Origin: Kaistella palustris DSM 21579
Lineage (GTDB): Bacteria; Bacteroidota; Bacteroidia; Flavobacteriales; Weeksellaceae
Direction: 5' to 3'
NCBI RefSeq assembly: GCF_000422265.1
Contig: NZ_KE383812.1
Coordinates: forward strand, 200,091-264,090
DNA: 64,000 nt
Below, piece by piece: positions 53,130 to 62,355 of this stretch (the stretch's first letter is position 1; the number at the start of each line of letters is the position of its first letter). A program made the translations under genes and the position numbers. The notes beneath the pieces are model-generated. The model was not told the origin of the DNA. It saw only the letters and a list, made by a program, of their open reading frames with translations, and ran no database searches.

Positions 53130-55166
53130 ATGAGGTCAGGAAAAAAATTAATAACCGCTGCATTGCCCTACGCCAACGGTCCTGTTCATATCGGTCATTT
53201 AGCGGGAGTTTATATTCCGGCGGATGTATATGCGAGGTTTCAGCGCAGGCTCGGCAGCGAGGTTGCCTTTATCTGTGGTTCCGATGAACACGGAATTCCA
53301 ATTACCATACGCGCCAAAAAGGAAAACGTAACTCCTCAGGATATTGTTGATAAATACCATGCGGTTATCAGGAAATCGTTTGCCGACCTCGGGATTTCCT
53401 TTGATGAATATTCGCGGACAACTTCTGAAAAGCATCGCGAAGTAAGTCAGGATTTCTTTACAACACTTTATAATAAAGGCAAATTCTCCGAAGAAACCTC
53501 TGAGCAGTATTTCGATGAGCAGGCCGGGGAATTTTTGGCAGACCGCTATATCGTGGGAACCTGCCCAAACTGCGGCAATGAAAACGCTTACGGTGATCAG
53601 TGCGAGAAATGTGGCACTACCCTTTCGCCATCAGAACTGATCAATCCAAAGTCGATGTTGAGCGGAAATGTTCCTGTTCTTAAGGAAACCAAGAACTGGT
53701 ATCTGCCGCTTAACGAATACGAAGATTTCTTGAATGAATGGATCATCGAAGGTCATAAAAACGACTGGAAACCAAATGTATACGGTCAGGTAAAATCCTG
53801 GCTGACAGAAGGTTTGAAATCACGGGCCATGACGCGTGACCTGAACTGGGGCGTTCCCGTTCCCCTGCCTGATGCCGAAGGAAAAGTGCTTTATGTTTGG
53901 TTTGATGCGCCTATCGGATATATTTCGTTCACCCAGGAATGGGCAGAAAAGACCGGCAAAAACTGGAAAGATTACTGGCAAAATGAAGAGACGGAACTCA
54001 TCCATTTCATCGGGAAAGATAATATCGTATTTCACTGTATCATTTTTCCGGCAATGATGAAAGCCCACGGCGACTATGTAATGCCGACCAATGTGCCGGC
54101 CTTTGAATTCCTGAATTTAGAAAATGAAAAAATTTCCACCTCCCGGAACTGGGCGGTTTGGGCACACGAATATATTGAAGAGTTTCCCGGCCAGCAGGAT
54201 GTTTTGCGCTACACGCTGCTTTCATCGGCGCCGGAAACCAAAGACAACAATTTTACGTGGAAGGATTTCCAGACCAAAAACAATTCAGAATTGGTGGGAA
54301 TTTTCGGAAACTTTATTAACAGAGTTGCCGTTTTGATCCATAAATATTACGACGGAGTTGTTCCTGCCAGTAATGAAAATGCTGAGGAATTAAATGAAAT
54401 CACCAAAGCAGCGACAGAAATTGAAAATTTCCTGGAACATTATGAATTCAGAAATGCTTTAACTTCAATGATGAATCTGGCCCGTTTTGGAAACCAATAC
54501 CTTCAGATCGAAGAACCCTGGAAAACAATTAAAGACAATCCGGAAAAAGCCGCAGGCTCATTATTTGTCGCAGCACAGATTGCAGTGGGATTGGCACAGA
54601 TCTGTGAGCCATTCTTACCTTTCAGCGCGGAAAAATTACAGAAAATGTTTAGCGTTCCGCAATTAAGTTGGGAAGAAATTAAGAGTCAAAAAATATTGAT
54701 CCCAACCGGCCATCTTATTAATCCGGCGGAATTATTATTCTCAAAAATTGAAGATGAAACCATTGAATTTCAAATTCAGAAATTAGAGAACACCAAAGAA
54801 TCCAACAAAAAAACAAATCCAAAAGCCAACCCGATGAAAGAAGAAATTCAGTTTGACGATTTTACCAAAATAGATTTACGAACTGCCACTATCTTGACTG
54901 CTGAAAAAGTAGAGAAAGCAGACAAACTTTTAAAATTCTCTGTAGACACGGGCGTCGACGTGAGAACGGTAGTTTCCGGTGTTGCTGAAAGTTTCGCACC
55001 TGAAGAATGTGTGGGGAAACAGGTGATGATTTTATTAAATCTCGCACCACGCAAAATCAGGGGGATCGAGTCTCAGGGAATGCTACTTTTAACAAACAAC
55101 GCCGACGGAAAATTGGTGTTTGTAACTCCTACTGAAACTGTTGAAAACGGTGTTGAGATTGGATAA
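53130..55166 (+). CDS. metG: Methionyl-tRNA synthetase
   Basis: A 678-residue class I aminoacyl-tRNA synthetase charging tRNA-Met. The HIGH motif is HIGH at residues 20-23 ([13 protein letters not shown]). A zinc-binding knuckle [18 protein letters not shown] follows. The KMSKS loop is KISTS (334-338), the usual form in Bacteroidota. The anticodon-binding helical domain ends near 550, and a C-terminal EMAP-like tRNA-binding domain (about 575-678, [16 protein letters not shown]) is fused by a lysine-rich linker. I start it at 53130 ([17 protein letters not shown]). The longer frame, to 52911, adds 73 residues and crosses the promoter. Confidence 0.96.
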   Translation: MRSGKKLITAALPYANGPVHIGHLAGVYIPADVYARFQRRLGSEVAFICGSDEHGIPITIRAKKENVTPQDIVDKYHAVIRKSFADLGISFDEYSRTTSEKHREVSQDFFTTLYNKGKFSEETSEQYFDEQAGEFLADRYIVGTCPNCGNENAYGDQCEKCGTTLSPSELINPKSMLSGNVPVLKETKNWYLPLNEYEDFLNEWIIEGHKNDWKPNVYGQVKSWLTEGLKSRAMTRDLNWGVPVPLPDAEGKVLYVWFDAPIGYISFTQEWAEKTGKNWKDYWQNEETELIHFIGKDNIVFHCIIFPAMMKAHGDYVMPTNVPAFEFLNLENEKISTSRNWAVWAHEYIEEFPGQQDVLRYTLLSSAPETKDNNFTWKDFQTKNNSELVGIFGNFINRVAVLIHKYYDGVVPASNENAEELNEITKAATEIENFLEHYEFRNALTSMMNLARFGNQYLQIEEPWKTIKDNPEKAAGSLFVAAQIAVGLAQICEPFLPFSAEKLQKMFSVPQLSWEEIKSQKILIPTGHLINPAELLFSKIEDETIEFQIQKLENTKESNKKTNPKANPMKEEIQFDDFTKIDLRTATILTAEKVEKADKLLKFSVDTGVDVRTVVSGVAESFAPEECVGKQVMILLNLAPRKIRGIESQGMLLLTNNADGKLVFVTPTETVENGVEIG

Positions 55167-55287
55167 TCGCTTTCTCTTTACTGTATTTTTTTTTCGCAAA
55201 GGCGCAGTGAAAACTTTTCTGATTCGAAGGTTTTTGCACTGCTTTTAAGGATGCGAGGACGTTTCACTTAGCAAAAACAATAAATAC

Positions 55288-55319
55288 AAAAAGACCCGAA
55301 ATTAATTCAGGTCTTTTTT
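55288..55319. terminator. Terminator between metG and the methyltransferase
   Basis: AAAAGACC pairs with GGTCTTTT around a 13-base loop, with T on the right and A on the left, so it may work on both strands. It overlaps the last codons of the convergent methyltransferase gene. Confidence 0.65.
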
Positions 55320-56018
55320 CGTTAATCTTGCCAGGAAAGAGTCATCTTGCTGCAGTATTTTTTCGATTTTAAATCCATTGTTTTCCGCGGCTTTCTTCAA
55401 AGTTTCAAAGTCCAGATAAAGCCATTTAATGGGGTTTTCTGTATCGAGTTTATAGTGTACAAAATAATCTACTTCGCCATAATAGTGATCAGCCGGAACC
55501 ATAAAACCCCCGTCATCTACCCGATCGTACATATAGAGAATATCTGTGCTGTCGATTAATACTTGGCCGTAATTGTTTAATAACGAATATAATTTTTTAA
55601 GGTACACATCGATCTTGTTCAAACTCTGAAAAATACCCGTTCCATTCATTAAGAGTAGAATGGTGTCGAAAGTTCCAGCTGAAAACTGAAGGATATCCGC
55701 ACACACGCTGTTTCTGACACCCCGCAGTCGGCAAACCTCAATTGATTTGCGCGAAAAATCTAACGCCAGCACATCCAGCTTTCTTTCCTTTTGAAGATAC
55801 AGACTGTGTGAACCTGCGCCCGCGCCAATGTCCAGCACACTGCCGTTCGCCAATGCCAGCGCTTTCTGCTCAATTTGGTTCATCTCATTATAACTTCGGA
55901 AAAAATAGGCCACCGGCAACTCGTCAATTTCTGAGATCGAGGTTTCAGTAAGCAGATCTTCGGCAGTTCCTCCGCGGTAAAAATCCCAAATTGCCTGTCC
56001 CATCAAGTCTTTCATCAT
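55302..56018 (-). CDS. Class I SAM-dependent methyltransferase
   Basis: A 238-residue Rossmann-fold methyltransferase. The SAM-binding motif is VLDIGAGAGSHSLYL, with the acidic motif II in VLALDFSRKS, followed by ILLLMNGTGIF as motif IV. The C-terminal half (FVHYKLDTENP, FETLKKAAENNGF) has no obvious substrate-binding signature. I start it at 56018 (MMKDLMGQ) because the longer frame crosses a perfect -7 motif at 56033-56040. It is a single gene. The substrate is unknown. Confidence 0.85.
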   Translation of the reverse strand: MMKDLMGQAIWDFYRGGTAEDLLTETSISEIDELPVAYFFRSYNEMNQIEQKALALANGSVLDIGAGAGSHSLYLQKERKLDVLALDFSRKSIEVCRLRGVRNSVCADILQFSAGTFDTILLLMNGTGIFQSLNKIDVYLKKLYSLLNNYGQVLIDSTDILYMYDRVDDGGFMVPADHYYGEVDYFVHYKLDTENPIKWLYLDFETLKKAAENNGFKIEKILQQDDSFLARLTKKDLN

Positions 56019-56032
56019 AATTATTCTTTGTG

Positions 56033-56040
56033 CAAAAATA
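56033..56040 (-). promoter_or_regulatory. -7 element of the methyltransferase gene
   Basis: The minus strand reads TATTTTTG, an exact TAnnTTTG match, 14 bases before the ATG at 56018. This decides the start of the 55302-56018 gene. Confidence 0.5.
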
Positions 56041-56090
56041 TACAATCTCCCAGAACCGAATTTTTTGAATATTTTTATAAAAAAAACAGC

Positions 56091-56564
56091 ATGAGAAAGA
56101 TTGAAAGTTTATTTGCAGAATATGCCGAAAGCCACCGCAACAAAACCAATAAAGCCATACACTGGCTTTGCGTTCCCCTTATTTTCTGGGCAATGCTGGG
56201 ATTTGTTTCACTGATTCCTTCGCCACATTTGTACATCCGGAATTTTGGTGCGGTCAGCATTGTTTCGTTAGTGGCAGTAGCGGCAGTAACCGTTTTCTAT
56301 TTCCGACTTTCGGTGAGGTTAGCCATCATTATGTTGGTGATCATGATAATTTTGGAATATTTTGTGTATTCAGTGAACGTGCATATGCAGCACAGATCCT
56401 GGATATTGTTTCTCAGTGTTTTTATTATCGCCTGGATTGGCCAGTTTTACGGACATAAAATAGAAGGTAAGAAACCGAGTTTTCTGAAAGATTTGCAGTT
56501 TCTGTTGGTGGGACCCGCCTGGTTGCTGAGTTTTATCCTGAAAAAGTGCCACATTAATCTTTAA
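56091..56564 (+). CDS. Mpo1-like (DUF962) membrane protein
   Basis: A 157-residue membrane protein of the DUF962/Mpo1 family; the yeast member is a 2-hydroxy fatty acid dioxygenase. Family residues are in ESHRNKTNKAIHWLCVPLIF at 12-31 (two histidines) and in VNVHMQHRSW. Hydrophobic helices lie at about 26-46, 52-72, 75-98 and 102-118. The start at 56091 (MRKIESLFAEYAESH) is chosen over the longer frame from 56028, which adds 21 residues from the intergenic region. The dioxygenase role is inferred from the family only. Confidence 0.8.
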   Translation: MRKIESLFAEYAESHRNKTNKAIHWLCVPLIFWAMLGFVSLIPSPHLYIRNFGAVSIVSLVAVAAVTVFYFRLSVRLAIIMLVIMIILEYFVYSVNVHMQHRSWILFLSVFIIAWIGQFYGHKIEGKKPSFLKDLQFLLVGPAWLLSFILKKCHINL

Positions 56565-56641
56565 AATAAAAAACTGATTGATATTGAAGCATCTATACAG
56601 TTGTTTTAAAAAATTTAGTGTTTAATCTAAAATTATAAGTC

Positions 56642-57052
56642 ATGAAAAAGTTTACACAAGCACTTGGGGCAGTTTTAATTCTACTTTTGGTTTTCGTTTC
56701 CTGCAGCACCCGCGAAGATGATCAGCTCGCCAATGAGCCCTTCGTCGGTACGTGGAACTGGGTCTCTACTGATGGCGGGATCGCCAATACACACGACACG
56801 CCCGAAAGTACGGGCATCACCAGAACAATGACTTTCACTGCCGATAATCATTTTAAAGTAATGGAAAATAACGTGACTGTAAATGAAGGTACTTACCAAA
56901 TTACTCGCCAGGTCACAAATACGGATCACGTAGAGCGGACTTTCATAAATTTCAGCGATTATCCCGACCTAATGGTGAAAAGTGTGGATGCAAGTGATTT
57001 ATTCCTGGCGGAAGATGCCAATGATGGTTTTAGCTATCATTACAGCAAATAA
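56642..57052 (+). CDS. Small lipocalin-like lipoprotein
   Basis: A 136-residue lipoprotein with the lipobox FVSC (Cys21) followed by S-T-R-E-D-D, an acidic stretch as in surface-exported lipoproteins of this phylum. The body has the pattern of a small lipocalin-like beta barrel: FVGTWNWVSTDGG, MTFTADNHFKVMENN, VNEGTYQITRQV. The ligand is unknown. It is followed by a strong bidirectional terminator. It is a short single gene between the Mpo1-like gene and a convergent gene. Confidence 0.75.
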   Translation: MKKFTQALGAVLILLLVFVSCSTREDDQLANEPFVGTWNWVSTDGGIANTHDTPESTGITRTMTFTADNHFKVMENNVTVNEGTYQITRQVTNTDHVERTFINFSDYPDLMVKSVDASDLFLAEDANDGFSYHYSK

Positions 57053-57086
57053 AAAGAAGCGATCCGGTTTGGGGTCGCTTCTTTTA
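57053..57086. terminator. Bidirectional terminator
   Basis: AAGAAGCGATCC pairs with GGGGTCGCTTCTT (with a bulge), flanked by A on the left and T on the right. It lies between two convergent genes and can end both. Confidence 0.75.
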
Positions 57087-57098
57087 TAATTTTAAGAT

Positions 57099-57476
57099 TT
57101 ACTCTTTAAAATGCGTCTTTACTTTTTCTAAAAATTGCTCGTCACTCATTTTCTGATCGGTATCCAGGGTAACTTTTAAATTTTTGAACTGTGGCGTTTC
57201 TGCCAGGTGATTTTTAAACTGTTCCTGAATTGTACCCGTACCGGTGAGATAGAGTTCTTCGGTATTGGTGAGTAAATGTTCCAGGTCCTTAAAGAATTTT
57301 GCAGTATTGGTCTGCTCCACATTGTTCGCGTTTTTTTCGCTGGAATTCCCGTGCTGCACATCTCGTTTTACCGGATCGCAAAGGAAAAATTTATAGGCAC
57401 ATTCTATATCGTGATTTTTAACAACCGTTGCATTTTCTGAATCCATCCAGATTCCTGCTAATTTTTTTTCTGACAT
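57099..57476 (-). CDS. Small protein, possibly of eRF1-like fold
   Basis: A 125-residue soluble protein. The plan is an opening strand KKLAGIWMDSENATVV, a central helix TAKFFKDLEHLLT, then ELYLTGTGTIQEQFKNHLAE and a C-terminal segment MSDEQFLEKVKTHF. This resembles small Bacteroidota proteins with the fold of an eRF1 (translation release factor) domain, in which a strand, a G-T/P-G loop and a helix occur in the same order. The relation is weak and I would not assign a function. It has no neighbours in operon with it. Confidence 0.5.
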   Translation of the reverse strand: MSEKKLAGIWMDSENATVVKNHDIECAYKFFLCDPVKRDVQHGNSSEKNANNVEQTNTAKFFKDLEHLLTNTEELYLTGTGTIQEQFKNHLAETPQFKNLKVTLDTDQKMSDEQFLEKVKTHFKE

Positions 57477-57539
57477 AATAATTTATTTCCGGCATTAAAA
57501 TCAACAATAATGCAAAAGCACTGTTAAGGGTTGTTAATG

Positions 57540-58238
57540 TTATTTGCCAAGCACGAAGACTGCAGGAATCTTATGCAGCTGCGGTGGATCTTTATGCCAC
57601 TCCTTTATGCTTCGCGTTTTGATCATTTCATTTTCAGGATCATTGATATTGGCGGCTATACACAGCTGGGTCTGCGGTGACAGAAATTTGCACAGATCCT
57701 CGAAGAGCGGGTTGTTGCGGTAAGGCGTTTCCATAAATATCTGCGAATACCCAGTTTTTTGAACCGCTTTTTCAAGATCCATGATCCGTGCTTTCTTTTC
57801 GCTCCTGTCGATGGGCAGATAACCGTGAAAAGTAAACTCCTGTCCATTGAAACCGCTGCCGATCAGCGCAAGAATGATCGATGATGGTCCATTAACAGGA
57901 ATAACCTGAACATCATTTTCGTGACACCACTTTACCATCACATTTCCGGGATCGGCTATACAGGGCAAACCGGCTTCGGAGAGTAGACCAAAATCCTGCC
58001 CCTGCTTCATCAATAGCTGCGCTTCCTGTAGATCCGCTCTTTTGGAATATTTGTCAAGAATAAACAGTTTCAGATTTGGCTGGCATTTTTCGGGGGCAAA
58101 ATATTTAATGACTTTGCGCGCGGTTTTTTCATTCTCCACAAAGAAATAATCGGTCTTCAGAATATACTCTTTGATCGCCGGCGCAAAATAGCTTTGTGGT
58201 GAATTTTCCGACAGGTAAGCGGGTATTAGGAAAAGCAT
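57540..58238 (-). CDS. RsmI-like SAM-dependent methyltransferase (tetrapyrrole methylase fold)
   Basis: A 232-residue protein of the tetrapyrrole methylase superfamily, closest in look to RsmI, the 16S rRNA 2'-O-methyltransferase. Conserved segments are GLLSEAGLPCIADPGNVMV, VIPVNGPSSIILALIGSGF, FTFHGYLPI and METPYRNN. It lacks the usual RsmI N-terminal glycine-rich opening (it starts MLFLIPAYLSENSPQSYF), so it belongs to a divergent RsmI-like group common in Bacteroidota. It lies 21 bases downstream of the phosphatase gene and is probably co-transcribed. Confidence 0.85.
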   Translation of the reverse strand: MLFLIPAYLSENSPQSYFAPAIKEYILKTDYFFVENEKTARKVIKYFAPEKCQPNLKLFILDKYSKRADLQEAQLLMKQGQDFGLLSEAGLPCIADPGNVMVKWCHENDVQVIPVNGPSSIILALIGSGFNGQEFTFHGYLPIDRSEKKARIMDLEKAVQKTGYSQIFMETPYRNNPLFEDLCKFLSPQTQLCIAANINDPENEMIKTRSIKEWHKDPPQLHKIPAVFVLGK

Positions 58239-58259
58239 TTTAAATGGTTTTTAAATTAA

Positions 58260-58703
58260 TCAACTCGCGGACTGCGAAGTAAGTTCATTAGCAATATGAT
58301 CCGCACCCTTGTCGAGGAGCTGATATACGTCATCAAAATCTTTTATATCGCCCCAGTAAGGATCTGGAACTTCGCGGTCGCCCAACATTAATGAAACCTT
58401 TTTGCGCTGTTCTTCAGTTTTGGCCAGAGACAACACATCTGCAAGATTTGACCGGTCCATGCAGTAAATATAATCGTAATTATCGAAATCCGCCGCGGTG
58501 AAAGGCCTCGAAGACTGTTTTGAAATATCAATACTATATTTTTTGGCGGTCTCTACAGAACGGTGGTCAGGCGCTTTTCCGGCGTGCATATCGATTGTTC
58601 CGGCGGAGTCTACAGTAAAGTTTGCGGGAAGTTTGGATTTTAAAATTCCTTCTGCAAGCGGACTTCTGCAAATATTCCCCAGGCAGACCATTAAAATTTT
58701 CAT
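58260..58703 (-). CDS. Low-molecular-weight protein tyrosine phosphatase
   Basis: A 147-residue phosphatase. The active-site loop is VCLGNICRS (Cys7, Arg13) and the general-acid aspartate is in DPYWGD. The conserved GILKSKLP and SAGT segments follow. The fold is complete and of normal length. In some bacteria such enzymes act on tyrosine kinases of polysaccharide synthesis, but no such kinase is in the window. It is the upstream member of a two-gene unit with the RsmI-like gene, 85 bases downstream of the dnaA stop. Confidence 0.93.
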   Translation of the reverse strand: MKILMVCLGNICRSPLAEGILKSKLPANFTVDSAGTIDMHAGKAPDHRSVETAKKYSIDISKQSSRPFTAADFDNYDYIYCMDRSNLADVLSLAKTEEQRKKVSLMLGDREVPDPYWGDIKDFDDVYQLLDKGADHIANELTSQSAS

Positions 58704-58734
58704 ATCAGTTTCTTATTTAGCCTTAACATACAAA

Positions 58735-58763
58735 ATAAAAAAAGGAAATCGTAAAATTTCCTT
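58735..58763 (-). terminator. Terminator of dnaA
   Basis: AAAGGAAAT (58741-58749) pairs with ATTTCCTTT (58755-58763), with a run of A on the left that is a T tract on the minus strand. It lies 26 bases after the dnaA stop and separates dnaA from the phosphatase gene. Confidence 0.7.
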
Positions 58764-58788
58764 TTTAACTTTTTTATCTCCGCAAAAA

Positions 58789-60243
58789 CTACTGTCTTAT
58801 TTTTTCGCCGAGTTCTTTCACATATTTCTTCAGTTCCTTGTCAATCTTAGAAACATCTTTTATTGTATCACACGCATACATTACGGTTGAGTGATCTTTG
58901 CCGCCCATTTCCTCGCCAATTTTTGTAAAGGTGGCGTTGGTAAGTTCCTTGGCAAAATACATAGCGAGCTGCCTTGGAAGTGCAATTTCGCGTTTCCTTG
59001 TTTTTGAAAGAAGCTGCTCGCGCTGAATACCGAAATATTCGCAAACCACATCCTGAATATAAGGAATGTTGATGACCTTTTTCTGGTTTGCTGCGATCTT
59101 GTTGATGGTTTCCTTTAAAAGCTCCAGACTTAATTCGGATTTGTAGATCGTAGAATAGGCGATCACAGAATTGATGACGCCGATCAGTTCCCGCACATTG
59201 GTTTTAACTTCCGACGCAAGAAAATCGAGCATATCTTCAGTAAGTACAATTCCGTCGCGGCTTAGTTTATCAACTATGATTTTTCTACGCGTATCAAAAT
59301 CCGGTGATTTAATTTCTGCCGACAGTCCCCATTTAAAACGGGAAACAATACGGTCCTGAATATCCAGAATATCTACCGGCGCTTTATCAGACGTCAATAT
59401 GATCTGTTTGCCGTTCTGGTGCAGGTAATCGAAAATATGGAAGAAACTGTCCTGCGTAGATTTTTTACCGGACAGAAACTGAATGTCATCAATAATAAGG
59501 ACATCTACCATTTGATAGAAATGGGCAAATTCTGTTTGTTTATGCGCTTTTGCTGCAGACACAAACTGCTGTATGAATTTCTCGGAAGAAAGGTAAAGAA
59601 CGACTTTGTCGGGATAAGAATTCTTCACTTCCAATCCTACAGCATGGCCCAAGTGGGTTTTTCCCACACCGTAGCCGCCGTACAGGAACAATGGGTTGAA
59701 AGCTGTTGCACCCGGTCTTTTTGCAATCGATTTCGCGACTGTAGATGCAAATTTGTTGCTTTCGCCTTCCACATAATTATCAAAAGAGAAATCAGCTTTC
59801 AGGTTGGAATCGATATTTACTTTCTTCATTCCCGGGATCACGAACGGATTGATCAGATTGGTTGGGAAAGAAGGCGGCATAGTTTCCTGCATTTTCGGCG
59901 TAGGAATGCTCTTGCCTTTCACGTTCACCGTGATCGGCGCTTCCTGGCCGCTCGGTTTATTTTCCATGACAGAATACCAAAGCTTCACGCCTTTTCCGAT
60001 ATTCTTTTTTAAAGCAGATGAAAGTAAAGAAAGATAATTGTCCTCTATATATTCTTTATAAAAATCACTCGGCACCAAAAGTGTCAAGTTGTTATCAACC
60101 AGCGAGACAGGACGCACATTATCAAAAAGTAAGTCAAAGGAGTTTTCTAATTTTTTCAGGTCTGTATTGTCCTCTGCAGCGTTTAGATTATCCCGCATAA
60201 ACAGTAGACAATTTTCCCAGATAAGTGTTAAATTTTCGTTCAT
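58789..60243 (-). CDS. dnaA: Chromosomal replication initiator DnaA
   Basis: A 484-residue AAA+ initiator. Domain I is at the start (NENLTLIWENCLLFMRDNL). Domain III has Walker A GGYGVGKT (189-196), Walker B in LIIDDIQFLSGKK and sensor regions. The C-terminal DNA-binding domain IV has the signature GGKDHSTVMYACDTI. I start it at 60243 (MNENLTLIW); the frame to 60291 adds 16 residues of no family character. No dnaN or obvious cluster of DnaA boxes lies beside it, so this need not be oriC. Confidence 0.96.
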   Translation of the reverse strand: MNENLTLIWENCLLFMRDNLNAAEDNTDLKKLENSFDLLFDNVRPVSLVDNNLTLLVPSDFYKEYIEDNYLSLLSSALKKNIGKGVKLWYSVMENKPSGQEAPITVNVKGKSIPTPKMQETMPPSFPTNLINPFVIPGMKKVNIDSNLKADFSFDNYVEGESNKFASTVAKSIAKRPGATAFNPLFLYGGYGVGKTHLGHAVGLEVKNSYPDKVVLYLSSEKFIQQFVSAAKAHKQTEFAHFYQMVDVLIIDDIQFLSGKKSTQDSFFHIFDYLHQNGKQIILTSDKAPVDILDIQDRIVSRFKWGLSAEIKSPDFDTRRKIIVDKLSRDGIVLTEDMLDFLASEVKTNVRELIGVINSVIAYSTIYKSELSLELLKETINKIAANQKKVINIPYIQDVVCEYFGIQREQLLSKTRKREIALPRQLAMYFAKELTNATFTKIGEEMGGKDHSTVMYACDTIKDVSKIDKELKKYVKELGEKIRQ

Positions 60244-60323
60244 TTGCTTTAGTAATTTGGCCTCCAGATTTGGATTGTGGCGAGTAGACAAATATCGAGT
60301 TTATAATCCTCAAAAAAAAATAA

Positions 60324-60354
60324 TTGCAGTATTGATTATTAACAAATATATTTG
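60324..60354 (+). promoter_or_regulatory. Promoter of the thioesterase gene
   Basis: TTG (60324-60326) and TATATTTG (60347-60354) are separated by 20 bases, a good match to the Bacteroidota TTG-N19/20-TAnnTTTG pattern, 23 bases before the ATG at 60378. Confidence 0.6.
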
Positions 60355-60377
60355 TATGATTAATTTAAAACTTAAAA

Positions 60378-60788
60378 ATGATACACACAACTCATTCAAT
60401 ACGAGTACGTTATGGCGAAACAGATCCCATGAAATATGTGTACTATGGCAACTACGCAGAATATTTTGAGGTGGCCCGTGTGGAGCTTTTTCGCGGTCTC
60501 GGTATTCCGTATGATGAGATTGAAAACCAGGGAATTTGGCTGCCCGTTTCGGAGTACAGCATTAAATATCTGAAGCCTGCTTTGTATGACCAAATTCTGC
60601 AAATCCACACCTACATCAAAAAACTGCCCGGCGTGAAAATTGAGTTTGAATATGAAATTTATAACAGTTCTAAACAGAAAATCACAGAAGCAAAAACCAC
60701 CTTGTTTTTTCTGGATTCTGCCAAAAATAAAATCATAAAATGCCCTGATTTTTTAATGGATCTGCTTGTTAAAAACTGGAGGACTTAG
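60378..60788 (+). CDS. Acyl-CoA thioesterase, YbgC/FadM type
   Basis: A 136-residue hot-dog-fold thioesterase. The active-site segment is RYGETDPMKYVYYGNYAEYF, with the catalytic Asp at residue 16, and LKPALYDQILQIHTYIKKLP follows, as in 4-hydroxybenzoyl-CoA thioesterase relatives. It hydrolyses acyl-CoA; the chain length cannot be read. It is a single gene, divergent from dnaA, and overlaps the convergent peptidase gene by 4 bases. Confidence 0.9.
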   Translation: MIHTTHSIRVRYGETDPMKYVYYGNYAEYFEVARVELFRGLGIPYDEIENQGIWLPVSEYSIKYLKPALYDQILQIHTYIKKLPGVKIEFEYEIYNSSKQKITEAKTTLFFLDSAKNKIIKCPDFLMDLLVKNWRT

Positions 60789-61477
60789 AGCAAACTTCCC
60801 GCTTCGAGTTCGTAAGGTTCTTTGTCTTTTTCAAAAATACGCGTAAGTTCACTGCCCTGTACCGTGGTTCTTTCGCCAATTTTTCGGATCCAGTTTCCTT
60901 CCCTCAGACCGACAACCCTGGTGTTATTTTGGGTAAGAAATTCCAAGATACGGGTTTCCCGCGTTTCGCCGTTGTGTTTTAATTCCGGATTTGGATCGAG
61001 GTAATGCGGATTTATATTAAAAGGAACAAGGCCCATAGTTTCAAAACTCGGCGGGTAAACGATCGGCATATCGTTGGTAGTTTTCATATTAATGCCACCA
61101 ATATTGGAGCCGGCACTTGTCCCCAGATAAGGCTTCCCTTTTTCTACATTTTCTTTTAACACGCGCATCAGACCTTCTTCGTGCAGCGTTTTTACTAAGA
61201 GAAATGTATTGCCGCCACCTGTAAAATAACCTTGTGCTTCATTAAGCGCTTTCTTTTTGTCAGAAAATTCGTGCAGACCTCGAACACCGATTTCAAACTG
61301 CGCAAAAAACTCCTTAACTCTAAGTGTATAATCTTCGTGCGAAACTCCGCCCGGCCGCGCAAACGGGACGAAGATGATTTCACCAATACCGTTATAAAGT
61401 TCTGCAATCTCAGCAGTTAAATATTCCAGATATTTTCCGCCATAAAGCGTCGAGGTCGATGCAAGTATAATATTCAT
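60785..61477 (-). CDS. pepE: Peptidase E (alpha-aspartyl dipeptidase)
   Basis: A 230-residue serine peptidase of family S51, cutting dipeptides with N-terminal aspartate. The nucleophile is in GTSAGSNIGG (Ser121), with FTGGGNTF and FNINPHYLDPNP (His) completing the site. The start at 61477 (MNIILAST) is chosen because the longer frame has eight unrelated residues. The 3' end overlaps the thioesterase gene by 4 bases. The upstream gap to 61718 has no clear promoter on this strand. Confidence 0.9.
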   Translation of the reverse strand: MNIILASTSTLYGGKYLEYLTAEIAELYNGIGEIIFVPFARPGGVSHEDYTLRVKEFFAQFEIGVRGLHEFSDKKKALNEAQGYFTGGGNTFLLVKTLHEEGLMRVLKENVEKGKPYLGTSAGSNIGGINMKTTNDMPIVYPPSFETMGLVPFNINPHYLDPNPELKHNGETRETRILEFLTQNNTRVVGLREGNWIRKIGERTTVQGSELTRIFEKDKEPYELEAGSLL

Positions 61478-61683
61478 AAAATCTTCATTAAGAAAGAGCA
61501 AATGTATTTAAATTATTAATGATCTCTTAACTGCAGAAGTTTATTTCAGGGAAAGGAAACAGTGGTTTTTTGCTGAAGGAAAAAATCAATTCAGCAGAAT
61601 ATTCATTTAATAAAAAAATAGATGATTTTTGTCAATTTTTTGTTAATAAATTAAAAATATGATTTAATATCATAATTTGAATA

Positions 61684-61691
61684 TATCTTTG
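61684..61691 (+). promoter_or_regulatory. -7 element of the stress-protein gene
   Basis: TATCTTTG is an exact TAnnTTTG match, 26 bases before the ATG at 61718, in a very AT-rich stretch. No -33 TTG is found at the right spacing. Confidence 0.45.
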
Positions 61692-61717
61692 CATAGAAAT
61701 TAACAACAAAAAGCAAT

Positions 61718-62164
61718 ATGAAAAATTACACAGTTATCGGCCTTTTTCCAAGTCAGGAAAACGCCACAGCACTCTCTCAAAGTTTAGAAAAATCCGGAAT
61801 TCAGAACGAGGATTACATTATATATAAGACCGAAAAGAAAATCATGACCGGTGAAAAACGCAATTTCTGGAAAAAACTGCTCGGCGCCCAGGAAACACCG
61901 GACCATTCACGAATCGATAAACTGATTACCAGCGTGGCTGTTCGCAGTGAAGCCGAACTGGATTCGATCAGAAAATCTTTCAGGCAAAATGAAGTGGTTC
62001 ATATTTACGAGTTTCAGGACATGACTTTAGATGAAGCCAAAAACCTGGATTATGTAAAGAAAATAGTGGAACTGCGGGCAAAATCACAAATCTACGCGAT
62101 GCCCCGAACAACACTTTCCAGAAAAGGAAACTCCGAAGGCATCAGCACAGAAGTAAAAGCATAA
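61718..62164 (+). CDS. General stress protein, YflT/GsiB-like
   Basis: A 148-residue soluble protein. The N-terminal part (TVIGLFPSQENATALSQSLE, GIQNEDYIIY) has the beta-alpha-beta plan of the heat-induced stress protein YflT family. The rest is charged (KRNFWKKLLGAQ, ELDSIRKSFRQNEVVHIYEF) and the tail is low complexity. The function of the family is unclear. It is a single gene between a -7 motif and a terminator. Confidence 0.65.
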   Translation: MKNYTVIGLFPSQENATALSQSLEKSGIQNEDYIIYKTEKKIMTGEKRNFWKKLLGAQETPDHSRIDKLITSVAVRSEAELDSIRKSFRQNEVVHIYEFQDMTLDEAKNLDYVKKIVELRAKSQIYAMPRTTLSRKGNSEGISTEVKA

Positions 62165-62189
62165 TATCAATTTAATTTTTTCATTACAG

Positions 62190-62220
62190 AAAAATCTACG
62201 CTTTGGGTGTGGATTTTTTT
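62190..62220 (+). terminator. Terminator of the stress-protein gene
   Basis: AAATCTAC pairs with GTGGATTT (one G-T) around GCTTTGGGT, with seven T after. It begins 26 bases past the stop. Confidence 0.7.
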
Positions 62221-62355
62221 GGTTAAAAACCATGGTACACGATTTTACCGGTCCACTTTTTTGCACGAACTTTTTTTAGGTTCAAAAGATTTCGCCCTCA
62301 TATAATTTTATCGCCGAACCTGCCGTTCTATATATTCTTCTGCAAACTAACCGAC

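Noticed and set aside
54129-54143. Altered KMSKS loop (KISTS) in MetRS as an oddity
   Set aside because: This form is usual for Bacteroidota MetRS and needs no special explanation.
61718-62164. Possible phage or plasmid function for the 148-residue protein
   Set aside because: It has the plan of a general stress protein and sits between ordinary genes; nothing suggests a mobile element.
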